Notes under the pieces: model-generated
Seen by the model: the letters and a program-made list of their open reading frames with translations, nothing else
What the model was told of the DNA's origin: nothing
Databases searched by the model: none
Shown: in pieces, positions 35,515 through 45,262 of the stretch
How the letters are laid out: the number at the start of each line of letters is the position of its first letter
Position numbering within the stretch: position 1 is the stretch's first letter
Source: CAG-877 sp045627525
GTDB taxonomy: Bacteria > Bacillota_I > Bacilli_A > RF39 > UBA660
DNA: 64,000 nt
Reading direction: 5' to 3'
Assembly (NCBI GenBank): GCA_045627525.1
Contig: JAZQNW010000001.1
Location: 227,214 to 291,213, forward strand
Program-made: the position numbers and the translations under genes

Positions 35515-35688
35515 TCAATGATTTTTTTTCCAATGTAGTAATTTTAATTTTACATAATAATTAAAAATCAGCAAGCAAAAAACACAATCAAGAAAATTTC
35601 TTGTATTCATTGCATTAACAAATAAAATTAAAGTTAAATAACTTAGTATTGCATCAATAGTAATAAGTCTATTAAAAAATTTAAGCAT
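35515..35688 (-). CDS. Small hypothetical membrane protein
   Basis: A 57-residue frame starting at ATG 35688, seven nt after AAAGGAG, which argues that it is a real gene. Two short hydrophobic segments (about 8-26 and 31-48) and a basic C-terminus suggest a two-span hairpin in the membrane. No family recognised. It sits between the metG terminator and tatD. Confidence 0.5.
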   Translation of the reverse strand: MLKFFNRLITIDAILSYLTLILFVNAMNTRNFLDCVFCLLIFNYYVKLKLLHWKKNH

Positions 35689-35735
35689 TTTTTCTCCTTT
35701 ATAAACAACTATGCAAACTACAATTAAACTATAAC

Positions 35736-35772
35736 ACAAAAAGAAAAAGAAGAAACTAAAAATTCTTCTTTA
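35736..35772 (-). terminator. Intrinsic terminator of metG
   Basis: AAAGAAGAA/TTCTTCTTT stem (35746-35771) with an 8-nt loop and a T-rich tail on the minus strand, 28 nt after the metG stop. Confidence 0.75.
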
Positions 35773-35799
35773 TTTTATTAACTAGACAAATTTTTACAA

Positions 35800-37338
35800 T
35801 TATTTTAATATTTCATCTCTATCTATTCTTTTGAATAAAACAACTGGTTTTTCCAATGAATAAGTATTATTATCAACAAATTTAAATTCTTCTACAGACG
35901 TATTTAATTGTCGTAATATTTCAACACCAGTATCTGGCATAAATGGTTTTAATAACACTGCACATACTCTAATAGACTCTAATAAATTATAAATAACTGT
36001 TTCTAATCTATTTTTTAGACTTTCATCCTTAGCTAAAATCCAAGGTGTTGTATCATCAATATACTTATTACTAGCCCTTAAAACATTAAATATTTCTGTA
36101 ATTGCATCACTAATCTGATAATTATCCATTTTTGATTCAACTTTATCATTTAAATTATTTATTAAATCAATAAATTCATTATCAACAGTTTCTATAATAT
36201 TTTTATTTATTACTTTACCATCAAAATATTTATTTCCCATAGAAATAGTACGTTGCACTAAATTTCCAAGAACATTAGCTAATTCTCCATTTATACGATC
36301 TATAACTAAATCATAAGTAATATTACCGTCATTAGCATAAGGTATTTCATGTAATACATAAAATCTTACTGCATCTACACCAAATTTTTCTACTAATTCA
36401 TCAGCATAAATAACATTACCTTTTGATTTGCTCATCTTATCATTATTCATCAATAACCAAGGGTGTCCGAATATTTTTTTAGGTAATTCCAAACCTAAAG
36501 ACCATAGAAAACAAGGCCAATAAATTGAATGAAACCTTATTATATCCTTTCCAATAACATGCAAATCTGCAGGCCATAATTTACTAAATGTTTCAGATTG
36601 TTTACCTTCTGTATCATAACCAATATTAGTAATATAATTTGTTAATGCATCCAACCATACATAAACCACATGACCTTCATCAAATGTTACCGGAATACCC
36701 CATTTAACAGATGTCCTAGAAACGCATAAATCTTGTAATCCCGGCTTCAAAAAATTATTAATCATTTCATTTTTTCGAGAAACTGGCTGTATAAAATCAG
36801 GATGATCTTCAATGTATTTTACTAATTTATCTTGATATTTTGTTAATTTAAAAAAATATGCTTCTTCAGTGGCCTCTTTTACTTCTCTACCACAGTCTGG
36901 ACACTTTCCATCAACAAGTTGTGACTCAGTCCAAAAAGATTCACAAGGAGTACAATATAATCCTTTATACTCATCTTTATAAATATCCCCGTTTTTATAC
37001 ATAGTTTCAAAAATATGTTGAACGACTTCTTTGTGTTTTGAATCAGTTGTTCTAACAAACTTATCATAACTAGTATTCATTAAATCCCAAATATTCTTTA
37101 TTTGTGAAGCTACACCATCAACATACTCTTTTGGTGTTATTCCAGCATCTCTTGCTTTTTCTTCAATTTTAATACCATGCTCATCTGTGCCTGTTTGAAA
37201 ATAAACATCATAACCTCTTTGTCTTTTAAATCTTGCAATTGAATCTGCTAAAATAATTTCATAAGTATTACCTATATGAGGCTTACCAGAAGTATAAGCT
37301 ATAGCAGTAAAAATAGAAAATTTTTTATTTTTTTCCAT
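35800..37338 (-). CDS. metG: Methionyl-tRNA synthetase without C-terminal tRNA-binding domain
   Basis: Class I synthetase of 512 residues. HIGN is at 21-24 and KMSKS near residue 298. Two CxxC pairs (CTPC and CPDC) form a zinc knuckle. The anticodon-binding helical domain closes the protein. The Trbp111-like domain found at the C-terminus of Bacillus MetS (664 residues) is missing, while a domain of this type is fused to LysRS at 20303-22216. Expression is controlled by a methionine T-box upstream. Confidence 0.98.
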   Translation of the reverse strand: MEKNKKFSIFTAIAYTSGKPHIGNTYEIILADSIARFKRQRGYDVYFQTGTDEHGIKIEEKARDAGITPKEYVDGVASQIKNIWDLMNTSYDKFVRTTDSKHKEVVQHIFETMYKNGDIYKDEYKGLYCTPCESFWTESQLVDGKCPDCGREVKEATEEAYFFKLTKYQDKLVKYIEDHPDFIQPVSRKNEMINNFLKPGLQDLCVSRTSVKWGIPVTFDEGHVVYVWLDALTNYITNIGYDTEGKQSETFSKLWPADLHVIGKDIIRFHSIYWPCFLWSLGLELPKKIFGHPWLLMNNDKMSKSKGNVIYADELVEKFGVDAVRFYVLHEIPYANDGNITYDLVIDRINGELANVLGNLVQRTISMGNKYFDGKVINKNIIETVDNEFIDLINNLNDKVESKMDNYQISDAITEIFNVLRASNKYIDDTTPWILAKDESLKNRLETVIYNLLESIRVCAVLLKPFMPDTGVEILRQLNTSVEEFKFVDNNTYSLEKPVVLFKRIDRDEILK

Positions 37339-37396
37339 AATAATTCCTCCTCTATTATCAAATATGCATAAATATAAGTGTAAACAACAAAAGCAT

Positions 37397-37605
37397 AAAA
37401 AAACTCATAAATTTAAGGACGAATATTCGCGGTACCACCTTAATTCATGAGTTATCATGCACTTGAATAGTTAACGCCTATTTACGATTACTCCTACATA
37501 TCGAAGCAATAGTTCAAGAGCCATATCTTATAAAAAATTTACTACCTTTTTCACCAAACAAGGTCTCTCTACACCAACTTTTTTATAAGACTCTCCATCA
37601 CAACA
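37397..37605 (-). promoter_or_regulatory. T-box riboswitch, methionine specifier, controlling metG
   Basis: The leader contains the T-box core AAGGTGGTACCGCG (37428-37441). Stem I has an 11-bp CTTATAAAAAA/TTTTTTATAAG helix whose adjacent specifier loop carries ATG (37522-37524, followed by G), i.e. Met. A strong terminator (37402-37418 with 37438-37453, then T7) competes with the antiterminator. The TGGT bulge would pair with an ACCA tRNA end. Uncharged tRNA-Met is expected to switch metG on. Confidence 0.93.
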
Positions 37606-37621
37606 TTTGAGTTATGTTCAA

Positions 37622-37650
37622 ATTATAACACACTAAATTTTATTCTTCAA
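37622..37650 (-). promoter_or_regulatory. Sigma-A promoter for the T-box/metG unit
   Basis: TTGAAG (37645-37650), 17-bp spacer, perfect TATAAT (37622-37627). The -35 lies in the last codons of spoVT. Confidence 0.8.
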
Positions 37651-38170
37651 TATGTTTTTCCAAAAACTGAGCAGCTATATTAATTAATTTTTCTTCTAAA
37701 CTACTTATATCATTATTATCAGAAATACACATTACCAAACCAATTGCATCACCATTAACAATAATTGGTATAATAACATATGATAAATTACTTTTATCCT
37801 CATCTAGTAATTCTATATAATGATTTGAGTGTTCTACTACTATCTTTCTACTATTCATCACAGATTCTAAATACTTTGATATATTTTTATTTAAATATTG
37901 CTTTTTAAATTTACCCGCAGCAGCAATAAATTTATCCCTATCTGTTACTAAAACTGTTTTATCTATATTTGAATTTATGATATCTACTAACTGCTTAGAA
38001 ATATCTTCCATATCTGTCATTTTCGAAAACTTTTTTAATGCTATCATTTCACGATCAACAAATATTTCTAGTGATTCACCATCTCGAATCCTAAGAGTAC
38101 GTCGAATTTCTTTCGGAATAACAATTCTTCCTAAATCATCTACTCTTCTAACAACACCAGTTGACTTCAT
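37640..38170 (-). CDS. spoVT: Stage V sporulation regulator SpoVT
   Basis: A 176-residue transcription factor. The N-terminal AbrB-type swapped-hairpin DNA-binding domain (about 1-50: STGVVRRVDDLGRIVIPKEI) is followed by a GAF-like ligand domain (about 55-176), the SpoVT architecture. The start is ATG 38170 after GAGAGGAA. It lies near mfd as in Bacillus, where SpoVT is made in the forespore and tunes sigma-G genes. An AbrB paralogue with another role is less likely because of the GAF domain and synteny. Confidence 0.93.
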   Translation of the reverse strand: MKSTGVVRRVDDLGRIVIPKEIRRTLRIRDGESLEIFVDREMIALKKFSKMTDMEDISKQLVDIINSNIDKTVLVTDRDKFIAAAGKFKKQYLNKNISKYLESVMNSRKIVVEHSNHYIELLDEDKSNLSYVIIPIIVNGDAIGLVMCISDNNDISSLEEKLINIAAQFLEKHIEE

Positions 38171-38297
38171 ACAATTATTCCTCTCTTTCTTCATACTTAT
38201 ATTTTTCCTAGAATTTATTAAAATTATACAAATATTTATTTCTCAATAATATTATAATCAATATTTCCATTATTTCCCTTGGTAAATATTTCCATAT

Positions 38298-38327
38298 AAA
38301 AAAGATGAATAATTTTATTCATCTTTT
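38298..38327 (-). terminator. Intrinsic terminator of the unknown helical gene, stop codon in stem
   Basis: A long AAAGATGAATA/TATTCATCTTT-type stem of about 11 bp (38301-38326) with a tiny loop. The stop codon (38315-38317) lies in the stem. Confidence 0.85.
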
Positions 38328-38977
38328 AAATAAAACATATGTGAATTTTCTAAAGTAAATTGATACCTTTCTCCCTGCTCCTTAATAGCATTAATTAAAA
38401 TAGTATCCTTAACCAAAACTTTAAAATCAATATTTTCCAATAATTGTTTAATATAAGCACCATTCAAATATTTTTTTATTTCACTTTCCATTTTTTCAAG
38501 AGAAACTTCATCTACATTAGCAGGAAAAATATTAATAAATTTCGAAACTACATTCTTATTCAAAATATTTTTTAATTCCTCTTTTAAAAATGATTTTATT
38601 TCTTTATTCGTAGAGTTAAAGTCTTTTTTATTTAATTTAAATATTTCAGTATTCTCTGTATATTCATACTTTGATAATATACTATTCAAATTACTTATCC
38701 TTATTTTCTTTAACTTATTTAATATTTTTACAATCTCATGACGATATTTTTCTAAAGAATCATTTAATGTTTCAGTATTTAATACTACCTTATTCTTTTT
38801 GGCAATCATTAAAAATTTATTTTTTATTAAATCCATAGAATCAAGTGGAGGCTTTTTTAATAATGATTTTATATCTTCATCAAATAAAACATTAGTATTA
38901 TTTATAATAACATCTTCAATTCCTTTTTTATAATTATTAAAATGACTTAACTTAATTTTTGCTATTTCTTCATCCAT
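38315..38977 (-). CDS. Hypothetical helical cytoplasmic protein
   Basis: A 220-residue, Lys/Asn-rich, predicted all-helical protein without membrane segments or signal peptide. A notable block is KKPPLDSMDLIKNKFLMIAK (about 41-60), followed by several amphipathic helices. It lies between mfd and spoVT, where Bacillus has nothing equivalent. I do not recognise a family. A nucleic-acid or regulatory role would be speculation. The ribosome binding site is weak (TGGGAGTG). Confidence 0.65.
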   Translation of the reverse strand: MDEEIAKIKLSHFNNYKKGIEDVIINNTNVLFDEDIKSLLKKPPLDSMDLIKNKFLMIAKKNKVVLNTETLNDSLEKYRHEIVKILNKLKKIRISNLNSILSKYEYTENTEIFKLNKKDFNSTNKEIKSFLKEELKNILNKNVVSKFINIFPANVDEVSLEKMESEIKKYLNGAYIKQLLENIDFKVLVKDTILINAIKEQGERYQFTLENSHMFYLKDE

Positions 38978-39019
38978 TTTTACACTCCCAGTATTATAAA
39001 TTTAACTAATTTTTTTTAT

Positions 39020-42000
39020 TTAGTCAACTAAATTTTTATATCTATTAAATATTTTGTTAAGTAATTCAACCAAATAAAATATAGGATGTCTTTCAATTTT
39101 AATAATATCTAAAACTATAACTAAATTTGTACCTTTACTAATGAATCTAAACATGTTTGATATATGATATGCATCCATAAATATTTCTTCAACATCAAGT
39201 TTATTAACAACATCCGGTGGAAAAACCATTTCAATGGAATTTCGATTTTGATTAACATGTGAAACATTCAATTTTGAAGCTAATTTTTCAAACCATTCCT
39301 CATACATATAAATAATCATATCATCATTAATACGACCGAATCTATCTTCTAATTCGCTTTTTACTTCATCAAATTTTTCCTTTGAATCAATCTCATTTAT
39401 CATTCGATGAATTTCAATTTTTAAATCATCATCTGATACATAATCATCAGTAATGTGAGTAGCAACATTTATTAAAGGTTTTGATTCTTCGACTTCTTCT
39501 TCAGTAACTTTTAAATTTTTTCTTTTATTTACCTCATCATTTAGCATTTTTAAATATAAATCAATACCCACAGCATCTATAAAGCCAGCTTGTTCACTCC
39601 CAAGAATATCTCCGGCACCTCTTATAGATAAATCCCTAGTAGCAATAGAAAATCCACTTCCTAACTCTGTAAATTCCCTAATTACATTAAGTCTTTTTAC
39701 TGCAGACTCTGTCAAAACCTTTCTAGGATCATACATCAAATAAGCATACGCAAATTTATTACTTCTACCAACTCTACCTCTAATCTGATATAACTGACTA
39801 AGACCAAATCTATCAGCATCCATTATTATCAAAGTATTTACATTTGGAATATCAATTCCTGTTTCAATAATTGTTGTACATAGTAATACATCATATTCAT
39901 GATTGATAAAATCAAATATTCTACTTTCCAAATCATTTTTAGACATTTGACCATGGGCAATTGTTATTCTAGCATCCGGTACTAAATTTTTTATTTTAGA
40001 ATATTCAGAATCCATAGATTTAACTTTATTATATAAAATAAACACTTGACCATCACGACTTAATTCTTTATAAATAGCATCTTTTAATATTTGCATATTC
40101 TCTTCTATAACATAAGTTTGAACAGGATATCTATCTACAGGTGGTGTTTCTATTAAAGACAAGCTTCTAATACCAACTAAAGACATCTGCAATGTTCTAG
40201 GTATAGGTGTTGCTGTCAACGTTAAGACGTCTACGTTCGCTTTCATTTGTTTTATCTTTTCTTTATGAGTAACACCAAATCTTTGCTCTTCATCAATTAT
40301 TAATAATCCCAAATCTTTAAACAAAATATCATCACTTAATAGCCGATGAGTACCAAAAACTATATCTATAGTACCATTTTCAAGACCTTCTAATATCTTT
40401 CTCACCTCTTTTAAAGGTGTAAATCTATTTAACAATGCCATAGAAACAGGAAAATTTTTAAATCGCTCTTTTGCATTTTCATAATGTTGATTAGAAAGTA
40501 TAGTTGTTGGACAAAGAAATAAAACTTGTTTTGAGTCAAGTGCCGCCTTGAAAGCAGCAACAAAAGCAACTTCAGTCTTACCAAAACCAACATCACCACA
40601 TAACAATCTATCCATAGGTGTAGCTTTTTCCATATCACTCTTAATTTGACTAATAGCCATTATCTGATCTTTAGTTAAATCATAGGGAAAATCTCTTTCA
40701 AAATCCACTGACATATCACAATCTGGGGAAAATGCATAACCCTTACGCGATTCTCTCTCAGCATACAAATTAAGTAATTTTTCTGCCATATCATTTACTC
40801 TGTTTTTAACTCTGGCTTTAGTTTTAATCCAATCACTACCACCCAATTTATTAATTTTAGGCTGCATACCTTCCTTAGCAGAATACTTACTTAATATTGA
40901 TATTTTTTCAACTGGAATATACATTTTATCAGTGCCTTGATATAAAACCTCTAAATAATCTTTCTTTACACCAAAAGATTCTAATGTTTTTATACCATTA
41001 TAAATACCTATACCATGAACATTATGGACAACATAGTCACCAATATTTAATTTATTTATATCTGATATAGAAACTGAATATTTAAACTTCGTATTATATT
41101 TTTTTGCTTTTTCTTTAAATACAAATAACTCACTAGAAGATAAAACCACTAAATTATTATATATAAAACCTTTATTTATATCTTTTTCTACTAAATTAAC
41201 TTTATTAATATAAATATTATCTAAAGTTGTTTCAACTACTTTCATATTTAATTTTTTTAATATACTTTTTAATTGATACTTTTTCAAGCATATAACAACA
41301 GTTTTATCATCATCTAATGATTTTCTTATAAATTTATTTATTAAATCTTCATTTTCTGAAAAATTATTTATAGTTCTAACATTAAAATTAATAAAATCCG
41401 TAAATTTATCTTTAGCAACATTATTTATATTCATATAATAAACAGGATAATCAACAGAAATATCTTCCAAATCAAACATATATTTTCCATTAAATTTACT
41501 ATCACGCTCATTATTATAAGTAAACATCTCTTGTCTTATTTGTTCAAAACTTATTTCAATTTGATCATAGTTTTTATAAAAAGTAATAGAATCTTTTAAA
41601 TATTCTACAATAGAACAAACATTTCCAAAATTAGGCAAATATTTCTGTTTTCCTACATTTTCTGGTTCTTTTAAATTTTCTATTAAAAATTCAGAATATG
41701 GATTTATTTCTACAGAATTTATATTCTTTAATGATTTTTGAGTATCCGGGTCAAAATACCTAATTGAATCTATTTCGTCGCCAAAAAATTCTATACGAAC
41801 TGGATAATCAAAAGATACAGGAAAAACATCAACAACATAGCCTCTAACGCCAACCTCCCCAGTTTTTGTTACAATAGTATCACGTTCATAACCAGATAAA
41901 ATCAATTTTTCCACAACTTCTTTTGGACTAATTTCCATACCAACAGTCAAATTTTGAATAGACTTTTCATAAACTTTACGCTCAGGCATAAATCGTAAAT

Positions 42001-42331
42001 ATCCCATTAAATTTGTAATTAAAATAATTGGCTTATCCTTAATAATTTCATTTATTGTTTCTAATCTTGTTATCATTAAATCTGGACTAGTAGCCAAAGC
42101 CTCACTAGTTAAAAAGTCATCCATAGGAAATAATCTAACTGAGTTAGTATAATTTACTAAAGAAGAATATAAATTATTAGCTTCATATAAGGAGTTAACC
42201 ACTACAACAAGACTCTTATTATATTTTTCTAAAACTGATTTTAAATAAACACAAAAAAACTCATCGGTAAGACCTGCTATACCCATGTTCTTTTTTAAAT
42301 TTATATCAATTAAATTTTCAAAAATATTCAT
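39020..42331 (-). CDS. mfd: Transcription-repair coupling factor Mfd
   Basis: Removes stalled RNA polymerase and recruits UvrA, 1103 residues. The N-terminal UvrB-like module, the RNA-polymerase-interacting domain (IGDYVVHNVHGIGIYNGI), the RecG-like translocase with Walker A GDVGFGKTEVAF and the DEEQRFG box, the helicase C-domain (TTIIETGIDIPN, QIRGRVGRS) and the TRCF C-terminal domain are all visible in order. The start is ATG 42331, six nt after AGGTGA, which overlaps the pth stop. Full length. Confidence 0.97.
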   Translation of the reverse strand: MNIFENLIDINLKKNMGIAGLTDEFFCVYLKSVLEKYNKSLVVVVNSLYEANNLYSSLVNYTNSVRLFPMDDFLTSEALATSPDLMITRLETINEIIKDKPIILITNLMGYLRFMPERKVYEKSIQNLTVGMEISPKEVVEKLILSGYERDTIVTKTGEVGVRGYVVDVFPVSFDYPVRIEFFGDEIDSIRYFDPDTQKSLKNINSVEINPYSEFLIENLKEPENVGKQKYLPNFGNVCSIVEYLKDSITFYKNYDQIEISFEQIRQEMFTYNNERDSKFNGKYMFDLEDISVDYPVYYMNINNVAKDKFTDFINFNVRTINNFSENEDLINKFIRKSLDDDKTVVICLKKYQLKSILKKLNMKVVETTLDNIYINKVNLVEKDINKGFIYNNLVVLSSSELFVFKEKAKKYNTKFKYSVSISDINKLNIGDYVVHNVHGIGIYNGIKTLESFGVKKDYLEVLYQGTDKMYIPVEKISILSKYSAKEGMQPKINKLGGSDWIKTKARVKNRVNDMAEKLLNLYAERESRKGYAFSPDCDMSVDFERDFPYDLTKDQIMAISQIKSDMEKATPMDRLLCGDVGFGKTEVAFVAAFKAALDSKQVLFLCPTTILSNQHYENAKERFKNFPVSMALLNRFTPLKEVRKILEGLENGTIDIVFGTHRLLSDDILFKDLGLLIIDEEQRFGVTHKEKIKQMKANVDVLTLTATPIPRTLQMSLVGIRSLSLIETPPVDRYPVQTYVIEENMQILKDAIYKELSRDGQVFILYNKVKSMDSEYSKIKNLVPDARITIAHGQMSKNDLESRIFDFINHEYDVLLCTTIIETGIDIPNVNTLIIMDADRFGLSQLYQIRGRVGRSNKFAYAYLMYDPRKVLTESAVKRLNVIREFTELGSGFSIATRDLSIRGAGDILGSEQAGFIDAVGIDLYLKMLNDEVNKRKNLKVTEEEVEESKPLINVATHITDDYVSDDDLKIEIHRMINEIDSKEKFDEVKSELEDRFGRINDDMIIYMYEEWFEKLASKLNVSHVNQNRNSIEMVFPPDVVNKLDVEEIFMDAYHISNMFRFISKGTNLVIVLDIIKIERHPIFYLVELLNKIFNRYKNLVD

Positions 42332-42336
42332 ATATT

Positions 42337-42906
42337 TCACCTGTTTTTTCGATTATATTTATTCATCAAGTCAGTAAAAGATAAAACAAAATAATCATCT
42401 AATAGTAATGATAATTTCTTAAATAAATCTAAATATAATTTCTTATCATCATTTGATATTTTTCCTAGTACATAATCTATAGTATCAATATTTTCAGATT
42501 TAGATATACCTATTTTTAATCTTTTATAATCATTTGTACCCAAACATTCAGAAATATTTTTAAGGCCATTATGTCCACCACTAGAACCACCACTTTTTAA
42601 TTTGAAATTACCAGTTATCAAATCCATATCATCTGAAATAACTAATATATCTGAAATATCTATTTTATAAAAATTTACAATACTCTTAACTGCTGTACCA
42701 GACAAATTCATAAATGTTTGCGGTTTCATAAAAATAACTTTATCATTCCCAATAATTGTTTCGCAAAACAAACAGTTAAACTTATTTTTCCAGTTTAAAT
42801 TTATATTTTTATTTGAAAGATATTCATCAATAAACCAAAATCCCATATTATGACGTGTCATTTCATATGACTTACCAGGATTTCCTAAACCTACAACTAA
42901 TTTCAT
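42337..42906 (-). CDS. pth: Peptidyl-tRNA hydrolase
   Basis: Releases tRNA from peptidyl-tRNA, 189 residues from ATG 42906 (MKLVVGLGNPG). Active-site motifs: LGNPGKSYEMTRHNMGFWFID with the catalytic His, KPQTFMNLSG, and DDMDL followed by GSSGGHNGLKNI. The start overlaps nothing; rsmI ends 4 nt upstream. The pth-mfd order matches Bacillus. Confidence 0.97.
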   Translation of the reverse strand: MKLVVGLGNPGKSYEMTRHNMGFWFIDEYLSNKNINLNWKNKFNCLFCETIIGNDKVIFMKPQTFMNLSGTAVKSIVNFYKIDISDILVISDDMDLITGNFKLKSGGSSGGHNGLKNISECLGTNDYKRLKIGISKSENIDTIDYVLGKISNDDKKLYLDLFKKLSLLLDDYFVLSFTDLMNKYNRKNR

Positions 42907-42910
42907 CTTA

Positions 42911-43750
42911 TCACTTCCCTGTATGATATTCTTTATAAACAATTGACTTAGCAACATTTCTTTCTTTAGCAACTAATTTTATAGCATCTTTTTCTTGCAT
43001 ACCATCTTCTAAATATAACTTAACATGTTGAATAATAGATAAATCACTATAATCAATCATTTCTTTTGACCCTTCTACTACTACTACAAATTCTCCTCGC
43101 ATTGAATCAACAATATTTATTAAATTACTAATTTTATCACGACATATCTCTTCATGAATTTTAGAAATTTCTCTACATATAGAAATGTATCTATCTCCAA
43201 AAATTTCCAACATATTTTTTAATGTATTTTTTATTCTATGAGGAGATTCATAAAAAATCATTGTATATTTAAAATTTTTCAATGATTCTAGTTCTTTTTT
43301 TTGCTTTGAATTCTTTGCATTTAAAAAACCATAAAATAAAAATTGAGATGGATTAATTCCACTTGAAGTTAAAGCAGGAACAAAAGCTGTTGCTCCAGGA
43401 AGACTAATAATATTATACCCATATTTTATCACTTCACGAGTAACAATAAAACCTGGATCACTAATAATAGGTGTTCCCTGATCAGTAACTAGTCCAACAT
43501 TTAATCCTTTTGCTAACTGATCAATAACATATGATTTTATTTTTTCCTCATTATATTCATGACAACTAACTAATTTTTTATTTATATTATAGTACTTCAA
43601 TAATTTTAAAGTTTCCCTAGTATCCTCACATAAAATAAAATCAACCATTTCAAGTGTTTTTAAAGATCTCATAGTAATATCATCCAAATTACCAATAGGA
43701 GTTGGAATTAAATATAAAGAAGCCTTACCATCATAACTATTTTGATTCAT
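42911..43750 (-). CDS. rsmI: 16S rRNA 2'-O-methyltransferase RsmI
   Basis: Tetrapyrrole-methylase-fold enzyme methylating C1402 of 16S rRNA, 279 residues. Signature blocks: LYLIPTPIGNLDDITMRSL, FILCEDTRETLKLL, LVTDQGTPIISDPGF, and YESPHRIKNTL. A C-terminal helix-turn-helix-like tail (AIKLVAKERNVAKSIVYKEY) is also typical. ATG 43750 overlaps the trmN6 stop by 4 nt (ATGA). The trmN6-rsmI pairing is conserved in Firmicutes (yabB-yabC). Confidence 0.96.
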   Translation of the reverse strand: MNQNSYDGKASLYLIPTPIGNLDDITMRSLKTLEMVDFILCEDTRETLKLLKYYNINKKLVSCHEYNEEKIKSYVIDQLAKGLNVGLVTDQGTPIISDPGFIVTREVIKYGYNIISLPGATAFVPALTSSGINPSQFLFYGFLNAKNSKQKKELESLKNFKYTMIFYESPHRIKNTLKNMLEIFGDRYISICREISKIHEEICRDKISNLINIVDSMRGEFVVVVEGSKEMIDYSDLSIIQHVKLYLEDGMQEKDAIKLVAKERNVAKSIVYKEYHTGK

Positions 43751-44475
43751 TCTATCACCTCAGTAAATAATTTATTATATTCAAAAGACTTTGTACCATC
43801 TTCATTATATAGATAAAATGGTTTTTCTATTTTTAGACCCGGCTTACCATTTTTCTGACCCTCAACTAAAATTAAAATTGAATCTCTAGATAATTTATCA
43901 TAAACAAATTGAATTCTTTTAGGTTCAATACCATTTTGCCTATAAAGATCAAAGATTTCCAATAAACGATCAGCCCTATGTACCAATGCGAAATTACCAT
44001 TGTTTTTCAATATTTTTTTTGCAACGCCAAAAACCTCGCTTAAAGTAATTTCTACCTCATGACGAGCAATTATTTTTTGTGGACTATCATTTAAACAACT
44101 TTTATCATTTAACTTAAAATAAGGGGGATTGCACACAACTAAATCATATTTTTCTATATTATTAATAGCAAAATCTTTCATATTTTGGTTTACAATACTA
44201 ATCTGATTTTCCAATTTATTATATTTAACACTATCATTTGCCAACTCGCATAATTGTTTTTGTAATTCAACCCCAATAATATTTTTACTTGTACGAAGTG
44301 ACAATATTAAAGGGATAACTCCATTACCACAACCTAAATCCACTATTTCTTTATCCCTTAATCTTATTGAAGCAAAATTAGCAATCATTACACTATCAAT
44401 TGAAAAAGAAAAATATTCATCATCTTGATAAATTTTTCTATTTTTATATCCCAATATATCATTAATTTTTTTCAT
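43747..44475 (-). CDS. TrmN6/YabB-like tRNA adenine-N6 methyltransferase
   Basis: Class I SAM methyltransferase of 242 residues: SAM loop EIVDLGCGNGVIPLIL (about 44-59), catalytic NPPYF motif in VVCNPPYFKL (about 114-123). It matches Bacillus YabB, related to E. coli TrmN6, which modifies A37 of tRNA-Val. It overlaps ricT by 14 nt at its start. Substrate is inferred from the family and the ricT-yabB-rsmI synteny. Confidence 0.9.
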   Translation of the reverse strand: MKKINDILGYKNRKIYQDDEYFSFSIDSVMIANFASIRLRDKEIVDLGCGNGVIPLILSLRTSKNIIGVELQKQLCELANDSVKYNKLENQISIVNQNMKDFAINNIEKYDLVVCNPPYFKLNDKSCLNDSPQKIIARHEVEITLSEVFGVAKKILKNNGNFALVHRADRLLEIFDLYRQNGIEPKRIQFVYDKLSRDSILILVEGQKNGKPGLKIEKPFYLYNEDGTKSFEYNKLFTEVIE

Positions 44476-45262
44476 TTTTTAATTCCTGCTCTATTACAAC
44501 TATTCCTTTTTCCTTTAAATCAACATTATATGTCCTTTTAAAAACATCTATTGCCACAACTTTTCCAATACCTTCTGGAGTTTCAACAATAGAACCCATT
44601 TTTGGAAAATCTTTTTTTAATTCAGTATAAACATCATTCTCATATCCTAAACAACATAAAAGTCTACCACAAGATCCATTTATTTTAGAGGGATTCAAAG
44701 CTAAAAATTGATTTTTCGCCATATTTATAGAAACACTATTAAAATCATTTAAAAATGAATTACAACATAAAAACAAACCGCAAGGACCTAAACCACCTAT
44801 CTTTTTTGATTTATCCCTAACACCAATTTGTCTTAGCTCAATTCTAGTTTTATATTTTTGAGCCAATTTTTTAGCTAATTCTCTAAAATCAACACGATCA
44901 TCAGCTAGAAACGAAAATAACAATTGTGACTTATCCAAATTATAAAATGCTTCAACAAAATTCATATTTAATTCTAGTTCTTTACTATACTTTTTAGCGT
45001 CAATTAAAGCTTTTTCTGCACTAGCAGCATTTGAATTAAATTTCTTTATATCATCACTTGTAGCAATACGAACCACTTTCTTAAGTGGTAAGACAATATT
45101 ATCTTTTTTTTCTTTATGATTAGTCTTTATAACTCTAGCAATTTGTAATCCATTATCAGTATCAATAACTACCATATCATCTTTCTTTAAATTTAGATTA
45201 TTATAATCATAAAAATCAATATATTTAGTATTGCTAAAACTAACAACTACAACATCAATCAT
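44462..45262 (-). CDS. ricT: RicT (YaaT), iron-sulfur regulator of RNase Y and sporulation/competence
   Basis: PSP1-domain protein of 266 residues from ATG 45262, overlapping holB by 8 nt. The Cys-rich signature CGLFLCCNSFLNDF and CGRLLCCLGYE provides iron-sulfur cluster ligands. In Bacillus RicT joins RicA and RicF, assists RNase Y mRNA processing, and is needed for competence, biofilm and sporulation. The order bofA-recR side to holB-ricT-yabB is as in Bacillus; yabA is missing between ricT and yabB. Confidence 0.95.
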   Translation of the reverse strand: MIDVVVVSFSNTKYIDFYDYNNLNLKKDDMVVIDTDNGLQIARVIKTNHKEKKDNIVLPLKKVVRIATSDDIKKFNSNAASAEKALIDAKKYSKELELNMNFVEAFYNLDKSQLLFSFLADDRVDFRELAKKLAQKYKTRIELRQIGVRDKSKKIGGLGPCGLFLCCNSFLNDFNSVSINMAKNQFLALNPSKINGSCGRLLCCLGYENDVYTELKKDFPKMGSIVETPEGIGKVVAIDVFKRTYNVDLKEKGIVVIEQELKNEKN

